Shown: in pieces, positions 1-5,070 of the stretch
Position numbering within the stretch: the first letter of the stretch is position 1
Layout of the letters: the number at the start of each line of letters is the position of its first letter
Source of the DNA: Nitrospirota bacterium
GTDB lineage: Bacteria > Nitrospirota > UBA9217
Assembly (NCBI GenBank): GCA_017885365.1
Contig: JAFNGD010000179.1
Span: 1 to 5,070, forward strand
Length of the DNA: 5,070 bases
Reading direction: 5' to 3'
Notes under the pieces: model-generated
Databases searched by the model: none
Seen by the model: the letters and a program-made list of their open reading frames with translations, nothing else
What the model was told of the DNA's origin: nothing
Made by a program: the position numbers and the translations under genes

Positions 1-10
1 AACTCCGGAG

Positions 11-34
11 AACAGGTTTATAAGCGAACAAGCT
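11..34 (+). repeat. 24-bp imperfect repeat, copy 1 (IS target)
   Basis: This copy matches 1582-1605 at 19 of 24 positions without gaps, sharing aacaggtt at the start and acaagct at the end. It abuts the IS end exactly. With the IS removed, the two copies are directly tandem, so the IS entered at the unit boundary. Confidence 0.6.
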
Positions 35-37
35 GAT

Positions 38-51
38 ATGGCTGACAGTTG
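38..51 (+). repeat. IS subterminal inverted repeat, transposase-3' end
   Basis: The sequence atggctgacagttg is a perfect inverted copy of 1561-1574. It lies 3 bp inside the predicted IS end at 35, the spacing expected at the transposase-distal end of IS1111-group elements. Confidence 0.85.
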
Positions 52-55
52 TCAA
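50..55 (-). promoter_or_regulatory. -35 half of a predicted IS circle-junction promoter
   Basis: The minus strand reads a consensus TTGACA, partly inside the inverted repeat and pointing outward. When the IS ends are joined, it falls 18 bp before CATAAT (1573-1578, minus strand) at the other end, giving a near-consensus sigma-70 promoter aimed at the transposase. Junction promoters are known in IS110-family elements; this one is inferred from sequence. Confidence 0.6.
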
Positions 56-120
56 GAAGAAAACAGCTCCCCCGCCCCTCCGTACAAAAGGGATGACATC
101 AGTTATTGCTCCAGGGCATG

Positions 121-300
121 ACCAGAGACGGGACCTTTCGGCGACGATTGATCACTCTGATATTCGCGGGTTTGACCGCATGACTTGTCTTCATCGCGGA
201 GCTGTCTCGCTCTAAAAGCGGAAATTCGGCTGGGCCTTATTCCATAGCTTGTACGAGAGTTCTCCAGATCGTGGTCGCGTCTCTGCTGATACCCTGGATG
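121..300 (-). ncRNA. Candidate guide (bridge/seek) RNA of the IS
   Basis: The 310 bp between the transposase stop and the IS end (52-364) have no credible gene, and IS1111 elements are known to carry their guide RNA there. On the minus strand a stem pairs 265-262 (GGAG) with 201-198 (CTCC) and 258-254 (TCTCG) with 209-205 (CGAGA). Inside it, the 5' arm reads cgtacaagCTa (255-245), matching the restored target cgaacaagCTa at 10 of 11 positions across the CT core. The 3' arm reads ttAG (215-212), complementary to the target's CTaa. A second stem (243-240 with 223-220) closes the loop. Separately, atatcAGa (163-156) matches the predicted circle junction at 8 of 8, next to a possible GCGA/TCGC stem (167-164 with 144-141). 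The RNA ends are not determined, and the donor loop is less clear than the target loop. Confidence 0.55.
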
Positions 301-364
301 GTTGTATTTGGTCCTGACGGTTCTCCTTAATCGCTGCCTTGTTCTTTGAAAGCAGTTGCTGCTC

Positions 365-1474
365 CTATGCCGGCATGGGCACTTCTTTGGCGATGGCCCA
401 CATGAAGCCGGAAAGTTCTCGTGCGATCGCGGTTACCGTACGGTTTCTATTTTTCCCCTTGGCCATGAGTTTCCGGAATCGTCCGCAAAGCCGCACTTGG
501 GCTTTCCAGGACATTGCCTTGATCTCACGCGGCAGACCTTCCTGACGTTTTCGAAGCTCCCTGCTGACTCTCGCCGGGAAACCGTACGCCTGGGCCGCCT
601 CGATCAGGGCGCGTCGGGCATGTCCGTTGCCCGTTTTCGTGATGCCGCCCCGCTTGGTGGTCTGGCCGCTGGAATTCTCGGACGGGACAAGGCCCAGATA
701 CGCCATGACCTGCCGGGGATTCTCAAACCGTCTGAAGTCCCCGACTTCGACCACCATGGTTGTTGCCACAATGTCTGCCACGCCGCGAAGGGCCTGAAAG
801 GCGGCAACGACCGGGGCCATTCGCCATGACGGGAGCAGTTTCAAAATCTGTTCGGTCAGACGGACAATGCGCTCTGAACACTCTTCGACGCTGTGGATAT
901 ACTCCTGGAGCGCGATCTGCTGTGCCGGATGCGGCATCTTGATGTCCGCAAGCCACTTCATATGAGCCGGGCTCCATGCTTTTCTGCCCGAATACCGGAA
1001 ACCATGACGGAGAACAAAGGCGCCCAAACGCTGCCGTGCATGCCGAGTGGCGTTTACCGCGTCTTCCCGGCCCCGGACGAGGTCCCGCATGGCTTCATCG
1101 TCCTCGCGGGGGACATACACCGGCGTCAATTCTCCCGCACGGTACAGCCGGGCCAGGGACAGCGCATCCCGCCGGTCGGTTTTGATCCGATCGCCGCTCT
1201 TCTTCGGCGTCATCGAAGGCGCGATGACATCACAGTGGAATCCCTGTGCGGTCAGGTGCCGGTAGATCTCATAGCCGCAGGGGCCGGCTTCATATACGAA
1301 ACGAAGTTCAGCGCCAGAACGACGGAATTTCCGGATCGCCTTGTCGAGAGCATCCAGATCGCCGTCGATGGTGCCGTAGAACCTGACTTCTCCGTTCCTG
1401 CCGTCATCGGCCAGGGCGATATCAATAGAATCTTTGTGTACATCGAGTCCGACAAAAATGATAGAATGTTTCAT
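365..1474 (-). CDS. IS110/IS1111-family transposase (DEDD plus serine recombinase)
   Basis: This 369-residue protein would catalyse excision and RNA-guided insertion of the surrounding IS. The N-terminal RuvC-like DEDD domain (about residues 6-160) shows GLDVHK with Asp11, VYEAGPCGY with Glu62, and KTDRRDA with Asp100 and Asp103. The C-terminal Transposase_20 domain (about 228-294) begins at LRGVADI and holds GLVPSENSSG, whose serines (265, 268, 269) include the expected catalytic one, followed by KTGNGHARRAL. All key residues are present and length is normal, so it appears functional. The frame is open 26 codons further upstream, but ATG at 1474 is chosen because a perfect AAGGAGG (1481-1487) lies 6 nt before it and family proteins begin near GLDVHK. 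The antisense open frames across this gene are shadows. Confidence 0.95.
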   Translation of the reverse strand: MKHSIIFVGLDVHKDSIDIALADDGRNGEVRFYGTIDGDLDALDKAIRKFRRSGAELRFVYEAGPCGYEIYRHLTAQGFHCDVIAPSMTPKKSGDRIKTDRRDALSLARLYRAGELTPVYVPREDDEAMRDLVRGREDAVNATRHARQRLGAFVLRHGFRYSGRKAWSPAHMKWLADIKMPHPAQQIALQEYIHSVEECSERIVRLTEQILKLLPSWRMAPVVAAFQALRGVADIVATTMVVEVGDFRRFENPRQVMAYLGLVPSENSSGQTTKRGGITKTGNGHARRALIEAAQAYGFPARVSRELRKRQEGLPREIKAMSWKAQVRLCGRFRKLMAKGKNRNRTVTAIARELSGFMWAIAKEVPMPA

Positions 1475-1480
1475 GACCTG

Positions 1481-1487
1481 CCTCCTT
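1481..1487 (-). promoter_or_regulatory. Shine-Dalgarno site of the transposase
   Basis: The minus strand reads AAGGAGG here, 6 nt before the ATG at 1474. This decides the transposase start over upstream alternatives in the same frame. Confidence 0.85.
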
Positions 1488-1503
1488 GGTTGTGGCTCTG
1501 TAT

Positions 1504-1522
1504 TTGGGAACCCGGTTCCCAA
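1504..1522 (-). promoter_or_regulatory. Hairpin in the transposase leader
   Basis: A perfect inverted repeat, ttgggaacc-c-ggttcccaa, can form an 8-9 bp stem between the IS end and the ribosome site. There is no U-run after it, so it is not a standard terminator. It could block readthrough into the transposase from outside, or bind a protein; both roles are inferred. A weak TATACT -10-like box lies just upstream (1522-1527 on the minus strand) without a convincing -35. Confidence 0.45.
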
Positions 1523-1560
1523 GTATAACCCACGTTGCAAGGGGCAGGTCACTTGATTTT

Positions 1561-1574
1561 CAACTGTCAGCCAT
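1561..1574 (-). repeat. IS subterminal inverted repeat, transposase-5' end
   Basis: The sequence caactgtcagccat is the exact reverse complement of 38-51 and lies 7 bp inside the predicted end at 1581. The unequal outer spacers (7 and 3 bp) are the IS1111-group signature. Confidence 0.85.
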
Positions 1575-1578
1575 TATG
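1573..1578 (-). promoter_or_regulatory. -10 half of a predicted IS circle-junction promoter
   Basis: The minus strand reads CATAAT (5 of 6 to consensus) between the outer end and the inverted repeat, pointing into the transposase. In the integrated form it has no matching -35 inside the IS. In the circle it would be paired with TTGACA from 50-55: 15 nt from one end plus 3 nt from the other gives 18 nt. Confidence 0.6.
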
Positions 1579-1581
1579 TCT

Positions 1582-1605
1582 AACAGGTTAACAGGCTGAC
1601 AAGCT
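1582..1605 (+). repeat. 24-bp imperfect repeat, copy 2 (IS target)
   Basis: This copy starts at the first base outside the IS and matches 11-34 at 19 of 24 positions. Five mismatches argue against a recent target duplication, which IS110 elements do not normally make. It also contains an internal aacagg repeat. The following bases to 1626 hold no gene. Confidence 0.6.
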
Positions 1606-1626
1606 CGTTAGCTGTATGTTTGAACC

Positions 1627-1765
1627 TTAACAGACTGTTGAAAAAGCCTCCGATCACCCTTCGACAGGCTCAGGGCGAACGGAGGGAGCATTGAAATTAT
1701 TGACATCTGTCCGTTCGTGGTGAGCTTGTCGAACCACTCAAAACACTTTTTCAACAGCCTGTTAA
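1627..1765. repeat. 139-bp MITE-like palindromic element
   Basis: The outer 20 bp (1627-1646, beginning ttaacagactgttg) and 1746-1765 are inverted copies with one mismatch. A second inverted pair lies inside: 1660-1683 and 1710-1733 match at about 20 of 24 positions, around the motif ttcgaca-gctca---cgaacgga. The whole can fold into a long cruciform and codes for nothing. The inner motif resembles the 'TTCGACAAGCTCAGGGCGAACGG' repeat found dispersed in many genomes (from memory). The TTAA at each tip may be a duplicated target or part of the repeat. It ends 20 bp before the next gene and may act as a bidirectional terminator or carry the promoter. Confidence 0.7.
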
Positions 1766-1784
1766 AGAAAGGGTTAGTATCGCC

Positions 1785-2099
1785 ATGGCTAAATCGACAG
1801 AGATCAAATGTCCGGTGTGCTGTTCCGAAGCACTCTACCGGTACGGCCGGGCGAAGAACGGGATGCAACGGGTCAAATGCATCGCCTGCGGGAGGCAGTT
1901 CATCCCCGGACATGAGCGGCATGAGCTGGACAACCGTCCCCTTTGTCCTACCTGCGGGAGCGAAATGCATCTCTATATGCATACGAAGCAGCTGGTCCGG
2001 TTCAGATGTTCACAGTACCCCGATTGCAAGTCCTATCAAAAAGTCCTTATCAGGGAGGGAATATCGAATGAACTTTTATGTTCACAACGTGCCGGGTAG
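1785..2099 (+). CDS. Small double zinc-ribbon protein (InsA-like finger plus topoisomerase-type finger)
   Basis: This 104-aa protein has two four-cysteine metal sites. The first (Cys9, Cys12, Cys32, Cys35) has the form CPxC...YRYGRAKNGMQRVKCxxCGRQF, like the N-terminal finger of IS1 InsA and related transposases. The second (Cys54, Cys57, Cys75, Cys81) reads CPTCGS...VRFRCSQYPDCK, like the C-terminal zinc ribbon of type IA topoisomerases. Both types bind nucleic acid in known families, so DNA binding is likely, but no catalytic domain is present and the real role is unknown. ATG at 1785 follows a weak gaaaggg 11 nt upstream (1767-1773). The last 32 nt overlap the next gene in another frame, suggesting translational coupling. 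It could be a domesticated or remnant transposase finger. Confidence 0.75.
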   Translation: MAKSTEIKCPVCCSEALYRYGRAKNGMQRVKCIACGRQFIPGHERHELDNRPLCPTCGSEMHLYMHTKQLVRFRCSQYPDCKSYQKVLIREGISNELLCSQRAG

Positions 2100-2439
2100 A
2101 TTGCGGATCAAGCATCGGATGTTCAAGAACGGTGCGGACCATTACGAGATCAAGAAGGCCCTGGTGCAGATGGGGCACGGCATCGGCACCGTTGATTTCA
2201 ACATCACGACCGGCAGCATGCTGATCTCGTACGATCCGGCTGAGATCAACCACAGGGACATCCTGGGCACCCTTGAGCGGGCCGGTTTCTATCAACCCGA
2301 AAAAATGGTCACGAACGACCAGGTCATTCACCAGGCAACATCCAAGGCATTCCACGTCGTGACCAAGGCGGTTTCCGGAGCGTTCCTGGACACGGCCCTT
2401 CAGGGCACCGGGCTTTCGTTCCTGGCGATCCTGCTTTAA
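2068..2439 (+). CDS. HMA2-type heavy-metal-associated domain protein
   Basis: This 123-aa protein begins with VHNVPGRLRIKH, the opening strand typical of the HMA2 (heavy-metal-associated, type 2) domain found free or at the N-terminus of some P-type metal ATPases. Residues 1-77 fit a ferredoxin-like fold, with GTVDFNITTGSMLISYDP as the middle strands and DILGTLERAGFY as the last helix. There is no CxxC pair, as is usual for this subtype, so direct metal binding is uncertain. The C-terminus (about 92-123, SKAFHVVTKAVSGAFLDTALQGTGLSFLAILL) is hydrophobic and may associate with the membrane. AGGGAGG (2052-2058) 9 nt before ATG 2068 decides the start within a longer open frame. No ATPase follows; the next gene is convergent. 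Confidence 0.8.
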   Translation: MNFYVHNVPGRLRIKHRMFKNGADHYEIKKALVQMGHGIGTVDFNITTGSMLISYDPAEINHRDILGTLERAGFYQPEKMVTNDQVIHQATSKAFHVVTKAVSGAFLDTALQGTGLSFLAILL

Positions 2440-2613
2440 GATCGTTGAACTGATCCTTTCCGTCATGCGGCTGGCATTGACGCGAGTCCTTTCCCCCCTT
2501 TTTTCCGTTCCTGACGTTCAGTTGTTCTCACCTCCCGCTGAACCGTTTATCCTCACCTTGATGCTTATAGTCTCATGGTTCTCGCAAAGGTGCATACGAT
2601 GCGTCCCGGTTCA
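2440..2613. other. Convergent intergenic region, no gene seen
   Basis: This 174-bp gap separates the ends of two convergent genes. It holds a pyrimidine-rich run ending in six T (about 2488-2505) without a clear preceding stem. There is also a weak 6-bp inverted repeat gttcag/ctgaac around 2516-2545. No convincing terminator, RNA gene or coding frame is visible. Confidence 0.5.
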
Positions 2614-3897
2614 TCATTCGAGCCGTCCCAGGCGTCCGAAAATATCCTGATAGCTCGCGGCCAGTTCACGCGCGCTCTTCTCACTTTGTACCTTCTTCAG
2701 CTCCTTCAGAACATCGACAACATACGCCCCGGTTTCTCCACCCGCACGATCCCCCATACAATAGACAGGGGTGTATGCAGCAGACCCCAGCGCAAGGCCG
2801 TTATTGTTCCTGACGAGATCGATATTGAATATGATCGACTGTCTGCATTCCCGCGTATACATGGCTGAAACGAAATTGCCGAGCGAATAGGCGATGATGG
2901 CCCTTCGGTACCCTGGACCGGAGCGGTCCTGAACGTTGTCGAAACCAAATGGCCTGTCTGCGTTCACCTCGATGATCTCGAACGGTTGAACAACATGCGG
3001 GTGGTGCCCCATGATCACATCGACGCCCCGGGCGACCAACTGCCTGGCGATCGTCATCATATGGCGGGTCGGATACATCTCGAACTCATGGCCCCAGTGG
3101 AGCGAGCAGACGATCAGCTCGGCCTGTTCCGCGCGCGCCTGCCTGACATGTTCCTCGACCAGGGAATAATCGGTAGGCTTTGACGGATCGCAGAGGTTCA
3201 GCAGGTTGAGACGGACCGGACCCCTGTACCGCTGGTCCTTACCCCTGTTCAGGCCCCACGCATAGGCGAGGAATGCGACCGTTGAACCGTTTTTCCTGAT
3301 CAGGGAGTATTCCCGGTCCCGGTCGTTCGCGCAGGCGCCCGCATGAAGGATCTTCCGCTCATCGAGCTCCCTGAGGGTATTGAGAAGACCGACGACCCCC
3401 TGGTCGAGGCAATGGTTGTTCACGACCGAGAGGGCCGAGAAACATCGTGCCAGATGGTCAAGCATGGTCGTTGGACCGTTGAAGGAAAACAGGTCCGGCA
3501 GGCATTCAATGACCCTGTGGTCGGAAGAAACGGGGGTTTCGAGATTCCCGAGCACGATATCCCGCTGCGAGAGGAAGGACAGGACCTCCTCCGAGAGGAA
3601 ACTGCTCCATCCCTTTCTCATCCACATGATATCGCCCACCATGCTGAGACGCAGAGGCAGCATTGGTGTGCCCTGCTCTTTCTGGATGCCGGACACGGAA
3701 CGGAAGTTCGGTGAGCTTCTTTGGCGGGCGAAATGTCCGATGATCGCGGGATTGGCCGAGTACTTCTTGCTCCGATATTTTCTCAGGTACTGTATGGCGG
3801 AGGTGACATTGCAGGGTGAAAATTTCGTTATCTCATACCGTATCCGTTCATAGCTCTTTGCAAACACCTCTTGGACCATCGTTTCCGAACACTTCAC
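2614..3897 (-). CDS. CapA/PGA_cap-family metallophosphatase-like protein
   Basis: The protein resembles CapA, the poly-gamma-glutamate capsule protein family with a calcineurin-like metallophosphatase fold. All family motifs are visible, numbered from the TTG at 3939: SMVGDIMW (99-106), GNLETP (131-136), NNHCLDQG (174-181), HAGA (199-202), SLHWGHEFEMYPT (279-291), GHHPHVVQPFE (311-321) and YSLGNFVSAM (351-360). They supply the expected Asp, Asn and His metal ligands. About 75-95 residues precede the domain and match nothing I recognise; no signal peptide or membrane helix is obvious. The frame opens at TTG 3939; GTG 3897 is preferred because GAGGG (3904-3908) sits 6 nt upstream, with ATG 3879 as an alternative. 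No capB/capC genes are nearby, so polyglutamate synthesis is not implied. Confidence 0.85.
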   Translation of the reverse strand: MKCSETMVQEVFAKSYERIRYEITKFSPCNVTSAIQYLRKYRSKKYSANPAIIGHFARQRSSPNFRSVSGIQKEQGTPMLPLRLSMVGDIMWMRKGWSSFLSEEVLSFLSQRDIVLGNLETPVSSDHRVIECLPDLFSFNGPTTMLDHLARCFSALSVVNNHCLDQGVVGLLNTLRELDERKILHAGACANDRDREYSLIRKNGSTVAFLAYAWGLNRGKDQRYRGPVRLNLLNLCDPSKPTDYSLVEEHVRQARAEQAELIVCSLHWGHEFEMYPTRHMMTIARQLVARGVDVIMGHHPHVVQPFEIIEVNADRPFGFDNVQDRSGPGYRRAIIAYSLGNFVSAMYTRECRQSIIFNIDLVRNNNGLALGSAAYTPVYCMGDRAGGETGAYVVDVLKELKKVQSEKSARELAASYQDIFGRLGRLE

Positions 3898-3948
3898 GCC
3901 CTGCCCTCGTCTGCCGGTCCGGAATTTCCAGTCAGCCAATGTTTTTCA

Positions 3949-4209
3949 TTACAACTCCCCGGAACGGCTTCTTCGCCCGTCGATGTCCGGAGGCGGCGTT
4001 GTATCTCGCAGAACTTCCTTGACCCGCTTAACGACAAGCGGTGAAAGAAAGTATTTGATCCGGGCTTGCTTCTTGTAATGCCTGAGCACCATCTGGTAAA
4101 GAGTATTGACGCCGTCGATAGAATGATTCAGGCTCTGTGCCAGGTTTTCAATAGCGATCTGATGTTGACGCGGACTTGCCTCAATATCACGTAAACCATT
4201 GTTGTCCAT
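3949..4209 (-). CDS. Small protein of unknown function
   Basis: I do not recognise this 86-aa protein. It begins MDNNGLRDIEASPRQHQ and is predicted largely helical, with a likely helix at IENLAQSLNHSIDGVNTLYQMVLRHYKKQARIKYF and another at SPLVVKRVKEVLRD; the tail is polar and proline/arginine rich. It has no cysteines, signal peptide or membrane segment and is probably cytosolic. The start is ATG 4209 rather than the upstream in-frame ATG 4227, because GGAGGG (4218-4223) is spaced 8 nt from the former. It lies 55 nt after the CDF gene stop and about 50 nt before the preferred CapA-like start (9 nt before the TTG alternative), all on one strand, so co-transcription is likely. Confidence 0.65.
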   Translation of the reverse strand: MDNNGLRDIEASPRQHQIAIENLAQSLNHSIDGVNTLYQMVLRHYKKQARIKYFLSPLVVKRVKEVLRDTTPPPDIDGRRSRSGEL

Positions 4210-4217
4210 GATAAAGT

Positions 4218-4223
4218 CCCTCC
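4218..4223 (-). promoter_or_regulatory. Shine-Dalgarno site deciding the small-gene start
   Basis: The minus strand reads GGAGGG, 8 nt before ATG 4209. The alternative ATG at 4227 would place this motif inside the coding sequence. Confidence 0.7.
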
Positions 4224-4264
4224 GCATGACTTGTGCACTGGAACCTGTGCGCTACCTGCCCGCT

Positions 4265-5070
4265 TCACTCCACCAGCTGACCGCAACCGATTGTCGCAGG
4301 AGCCGATGATACTTCGTGCGGTTTGCCTTCATATCCTTCGATGTAGACATCAAAGAAACCGAACTGCTTGCGGAGAACGCTCTTCATCAGCTTCATGGCA
4401 TCCCGGCCGTATCCCGACCCGTTCGTCCTGTCCCTTGCCACCAGGATAATTTTTTCAGGTGATAGGCCCCAGATGTGGATATCCTTGACATTCCGTATTT
4501 CGGGGAACGATCGATGCAGAAAGCCGGAAACGTCATCGGCATCTATGTGGGCGGTATTCCCCTCCATCAGGATCTTCACACTGTCCCTGATCAAAAAATA
4601 AGTTGGATACGCAGCCAGGCAGCCGATCAGGATGCCGGCAAGGGGGTCCACAAAATAAAGATGAGTATACCGTATGATGATGGCGGAACCGATAACACCG
4701 ACCGAGCCCAGAGTATCGTTCAAGATCAGGACCAGCGCCCCCTTGATATTCACATCCTTAGAGTACCGGTAAAGTTGTACGAGACCGAAGGCGTTCGCAA
4801 CGAGACCCAGAACGGCGATCACCAGGACCTTGTCCGCTTCAATGGGGTGCGGATGCAGGATCTTCTGGAAAGCTTCCGTGAAAACATAGAACAGGATGAA
4901 GCCGACCAACATCCCATTGAACAGGCCAGACAGTACTTTCGCGCGCTCGTACCCGAAGGTATTGACTTTATCGGGGAGTCTGCGGGCAAGCCTGGTCACC
5001 CACAGCGCGATGACCTGTCCCGAGATATTGACGGCCATGAACGAGGCGTCGGTCACGAGGGCAATGCTGT
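4265..5070 (-). CDS. Cation diffusion facilitator (CDF) transporter, 5' end beyond window, atypical metal site
   Basis: CDF proteins are dimeric inner-membrane antiporters exporting Zn2+, Fe2+, Mn2+ and similar ions. About 268 residues are visible, from TM2 to the C-terminus; roughly 20-40 more should lie outside. Family landmarks include SIALVTDA (TM2), FGYERAKVLSGLFNG, HPHPIEAD before TM4, NDTLGSVGVIGS (TM5), VDPLAGILIG (TM6), then a cytoplasmic domain with EGNTAHIDADDV and VKDIHIWGLS. In typical members TM2 has H(or D)xxxD and TM5 has H(or D)xxxD as the transport site. Numbering from the valine codon at 5056, this protein has Phe6, Asn10, Leu110 and Asp114, so only one of four ligands remains. 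There is no His-rich loop. The frame is otherwise intact, so it may be a divergent or non-classical CDF member. It leads the minus-strand cluster. Confidence 0.85.
   Translation of the reverse strand, partial: SIALVTDASFMAVNISGQVIALWVTRLARRLPDKVNTFGYERAKVLSGLFNGMLVGFILFYVFTEAFQKILHPHPIEADKVLVIAVLGLVANAFGLVQLYRYSKDVNIKGALVLILNDTLGSVGVIGSAIIIRYTHLYFVDPLAGILIGCLAAYPTYFLIRDSVKILMEGNTAHIDADDVSGFLHRSFPEIRNVKDIHIWGLSPEKIILVARDRTNGSGYGRDAMKLMKSVLRKQFGFFDVYIEGYEGKPHEVSSAPATIGCGQLVE

Larger units (their letters stand above)
35..1581 (-). mobile_element. Complete IS110-family (IS1111-group) insertion sequence, about 1547 bp
   Basis: The element carries one transposase gene read right to left. Its ends are defined by a perfect 14-bp inverted repeat, atggctgacagttg at 38-51 and its complement at 1561-1574. 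In the IS1111 group these repeats are subterminal, with about 7 bp outside on the transposase-5' side and 3 bp on the other. Applying that rule gives ends at 1581 and 35. Both junctions then read CT just before the cut (33-34 and 1580-1581 as ...tCT), which fits exchange at a shared 2-bp core with no target duplication, as known for IS110 elements. The long non-coding part lies downstream of the transposase, also typical of IS1111. Because the core is shared, ends could equally be drawn at 33 and 1579. The element looks intact and potentially active. Confidence 0.85.

Noticed and set aside
356..829. A 157-codon plus-strand open frame
   Set aside because: It lies wholly antisense to the transposase and its translation shows no recognisable domain.
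893..1528. A 211-codon plus-strand open frame across the IS
   Set aside because: It is antisense to the clear transposase, has no family motifs and is explained by the GC-rich reverse frame.
11..1605. The flanking 24-bp repeats as a target-site duplication
   Set aside because: Five of 24 positions differ, and IS110-family insertion does not normally duplicate the target; pre-existing tandem repeats explain it better.
1582..1626. A CRISPR-like array in the aacagg/acaagct repeats
   Set aside because: Only two imperfect units exist, with no spacers and no cas genes in the window.
1700..1705. A perfect TTGACA inside the MITE as a promoter for the 1785 gene
   Set aside because: No -10-like hexamer lies 16-18 bp downstream, so a promoter cannot be supported.
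1608..1982. A 124-codon minus-strand open frame
   Set aside because: It runs through the palindromic MITE and antisense to the zinc-ribbon gene, so it is a shadow.
1717..2067. An N-terminal extension of the HMA2 gene in the same frame
   Set aside because: The translated extension begins inside the MITE and overlaps the zinc-ribbon gene; the strong ribosome site before 2068 marks the real start.
3380..3853. A 157-codon plus-strand open frame
   Set aside because: It is antisense to the CapA-like gene, whose motifs are all intact in the other frame.

Overview
This window of moderate-to-high GC DNA looks like an accessory stretch of a free-living Gram-negative bacterium. The best guess is Desulfobacterota (former Deltaproteobacteria) or a relative such as Nitrospirota. 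That guess rests on the style of the IS110-family transposase, the small HMA2-type protein and the palindromic 'TTAACAG-CTGTTGAAAAAG' repeat; no marker gene is present to settle it.

Layout. Positions 35-1581 are a complete insertion sequence of the IS110 family, IS1111 group. It has one intact 369-aa DEDD/serine transposase on the minus strand (365-1474), 14-bp subterminal inverted repeats (38-51 and 1561-1574), and about 310 bp of non-coding DNA downstream of the transposase. That non-coding DNA contains a plausible guide ('bridge'/'seek') RNA. One internal loop of the predicted RNA matches the actual insertion site across the CT core, and another segment matches the predicted circle junction. 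Joining the IS ends would also create a TTGACA-18-CATAAT promoter. The element sits exactly at the boundary between two imperfect 24-bp tandem repeats (11-34 and 1582-1605).

Next comes a 139-bp MITE-like palindrome (1627-1765), ending 20 bp before a plus-strand pair of overlapping small genes. The first encodes a 104-aa protein with two zinc ribbons (1785-2099). The second encodes a 123-aa HMA2-type, heavy-metal-associated-like protein (2068-2439).

The rest is a minus-strand cluster, read right to left. It starts with a cation diffusion facilitator (CDF) transporter whose start lies beyond the window (4265-5070). A small unrecognised gene (3949-4209) follows, then a CapA/PGA_cap-family metallophosphatase (2614-3897). 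The three are close together and co-directional, so they may form an operon. The CDF protein lacks three of the four residues that normally form the transmembrane metal site.

How they might work together. The metal-related theme (zinc ribbons, HMA2, CDF) is an inference from domain content; nothing in the sequence shows that the two gene groups act in one pathway. The clearest functional unit is the IS with its guide RNA and junction promoter.
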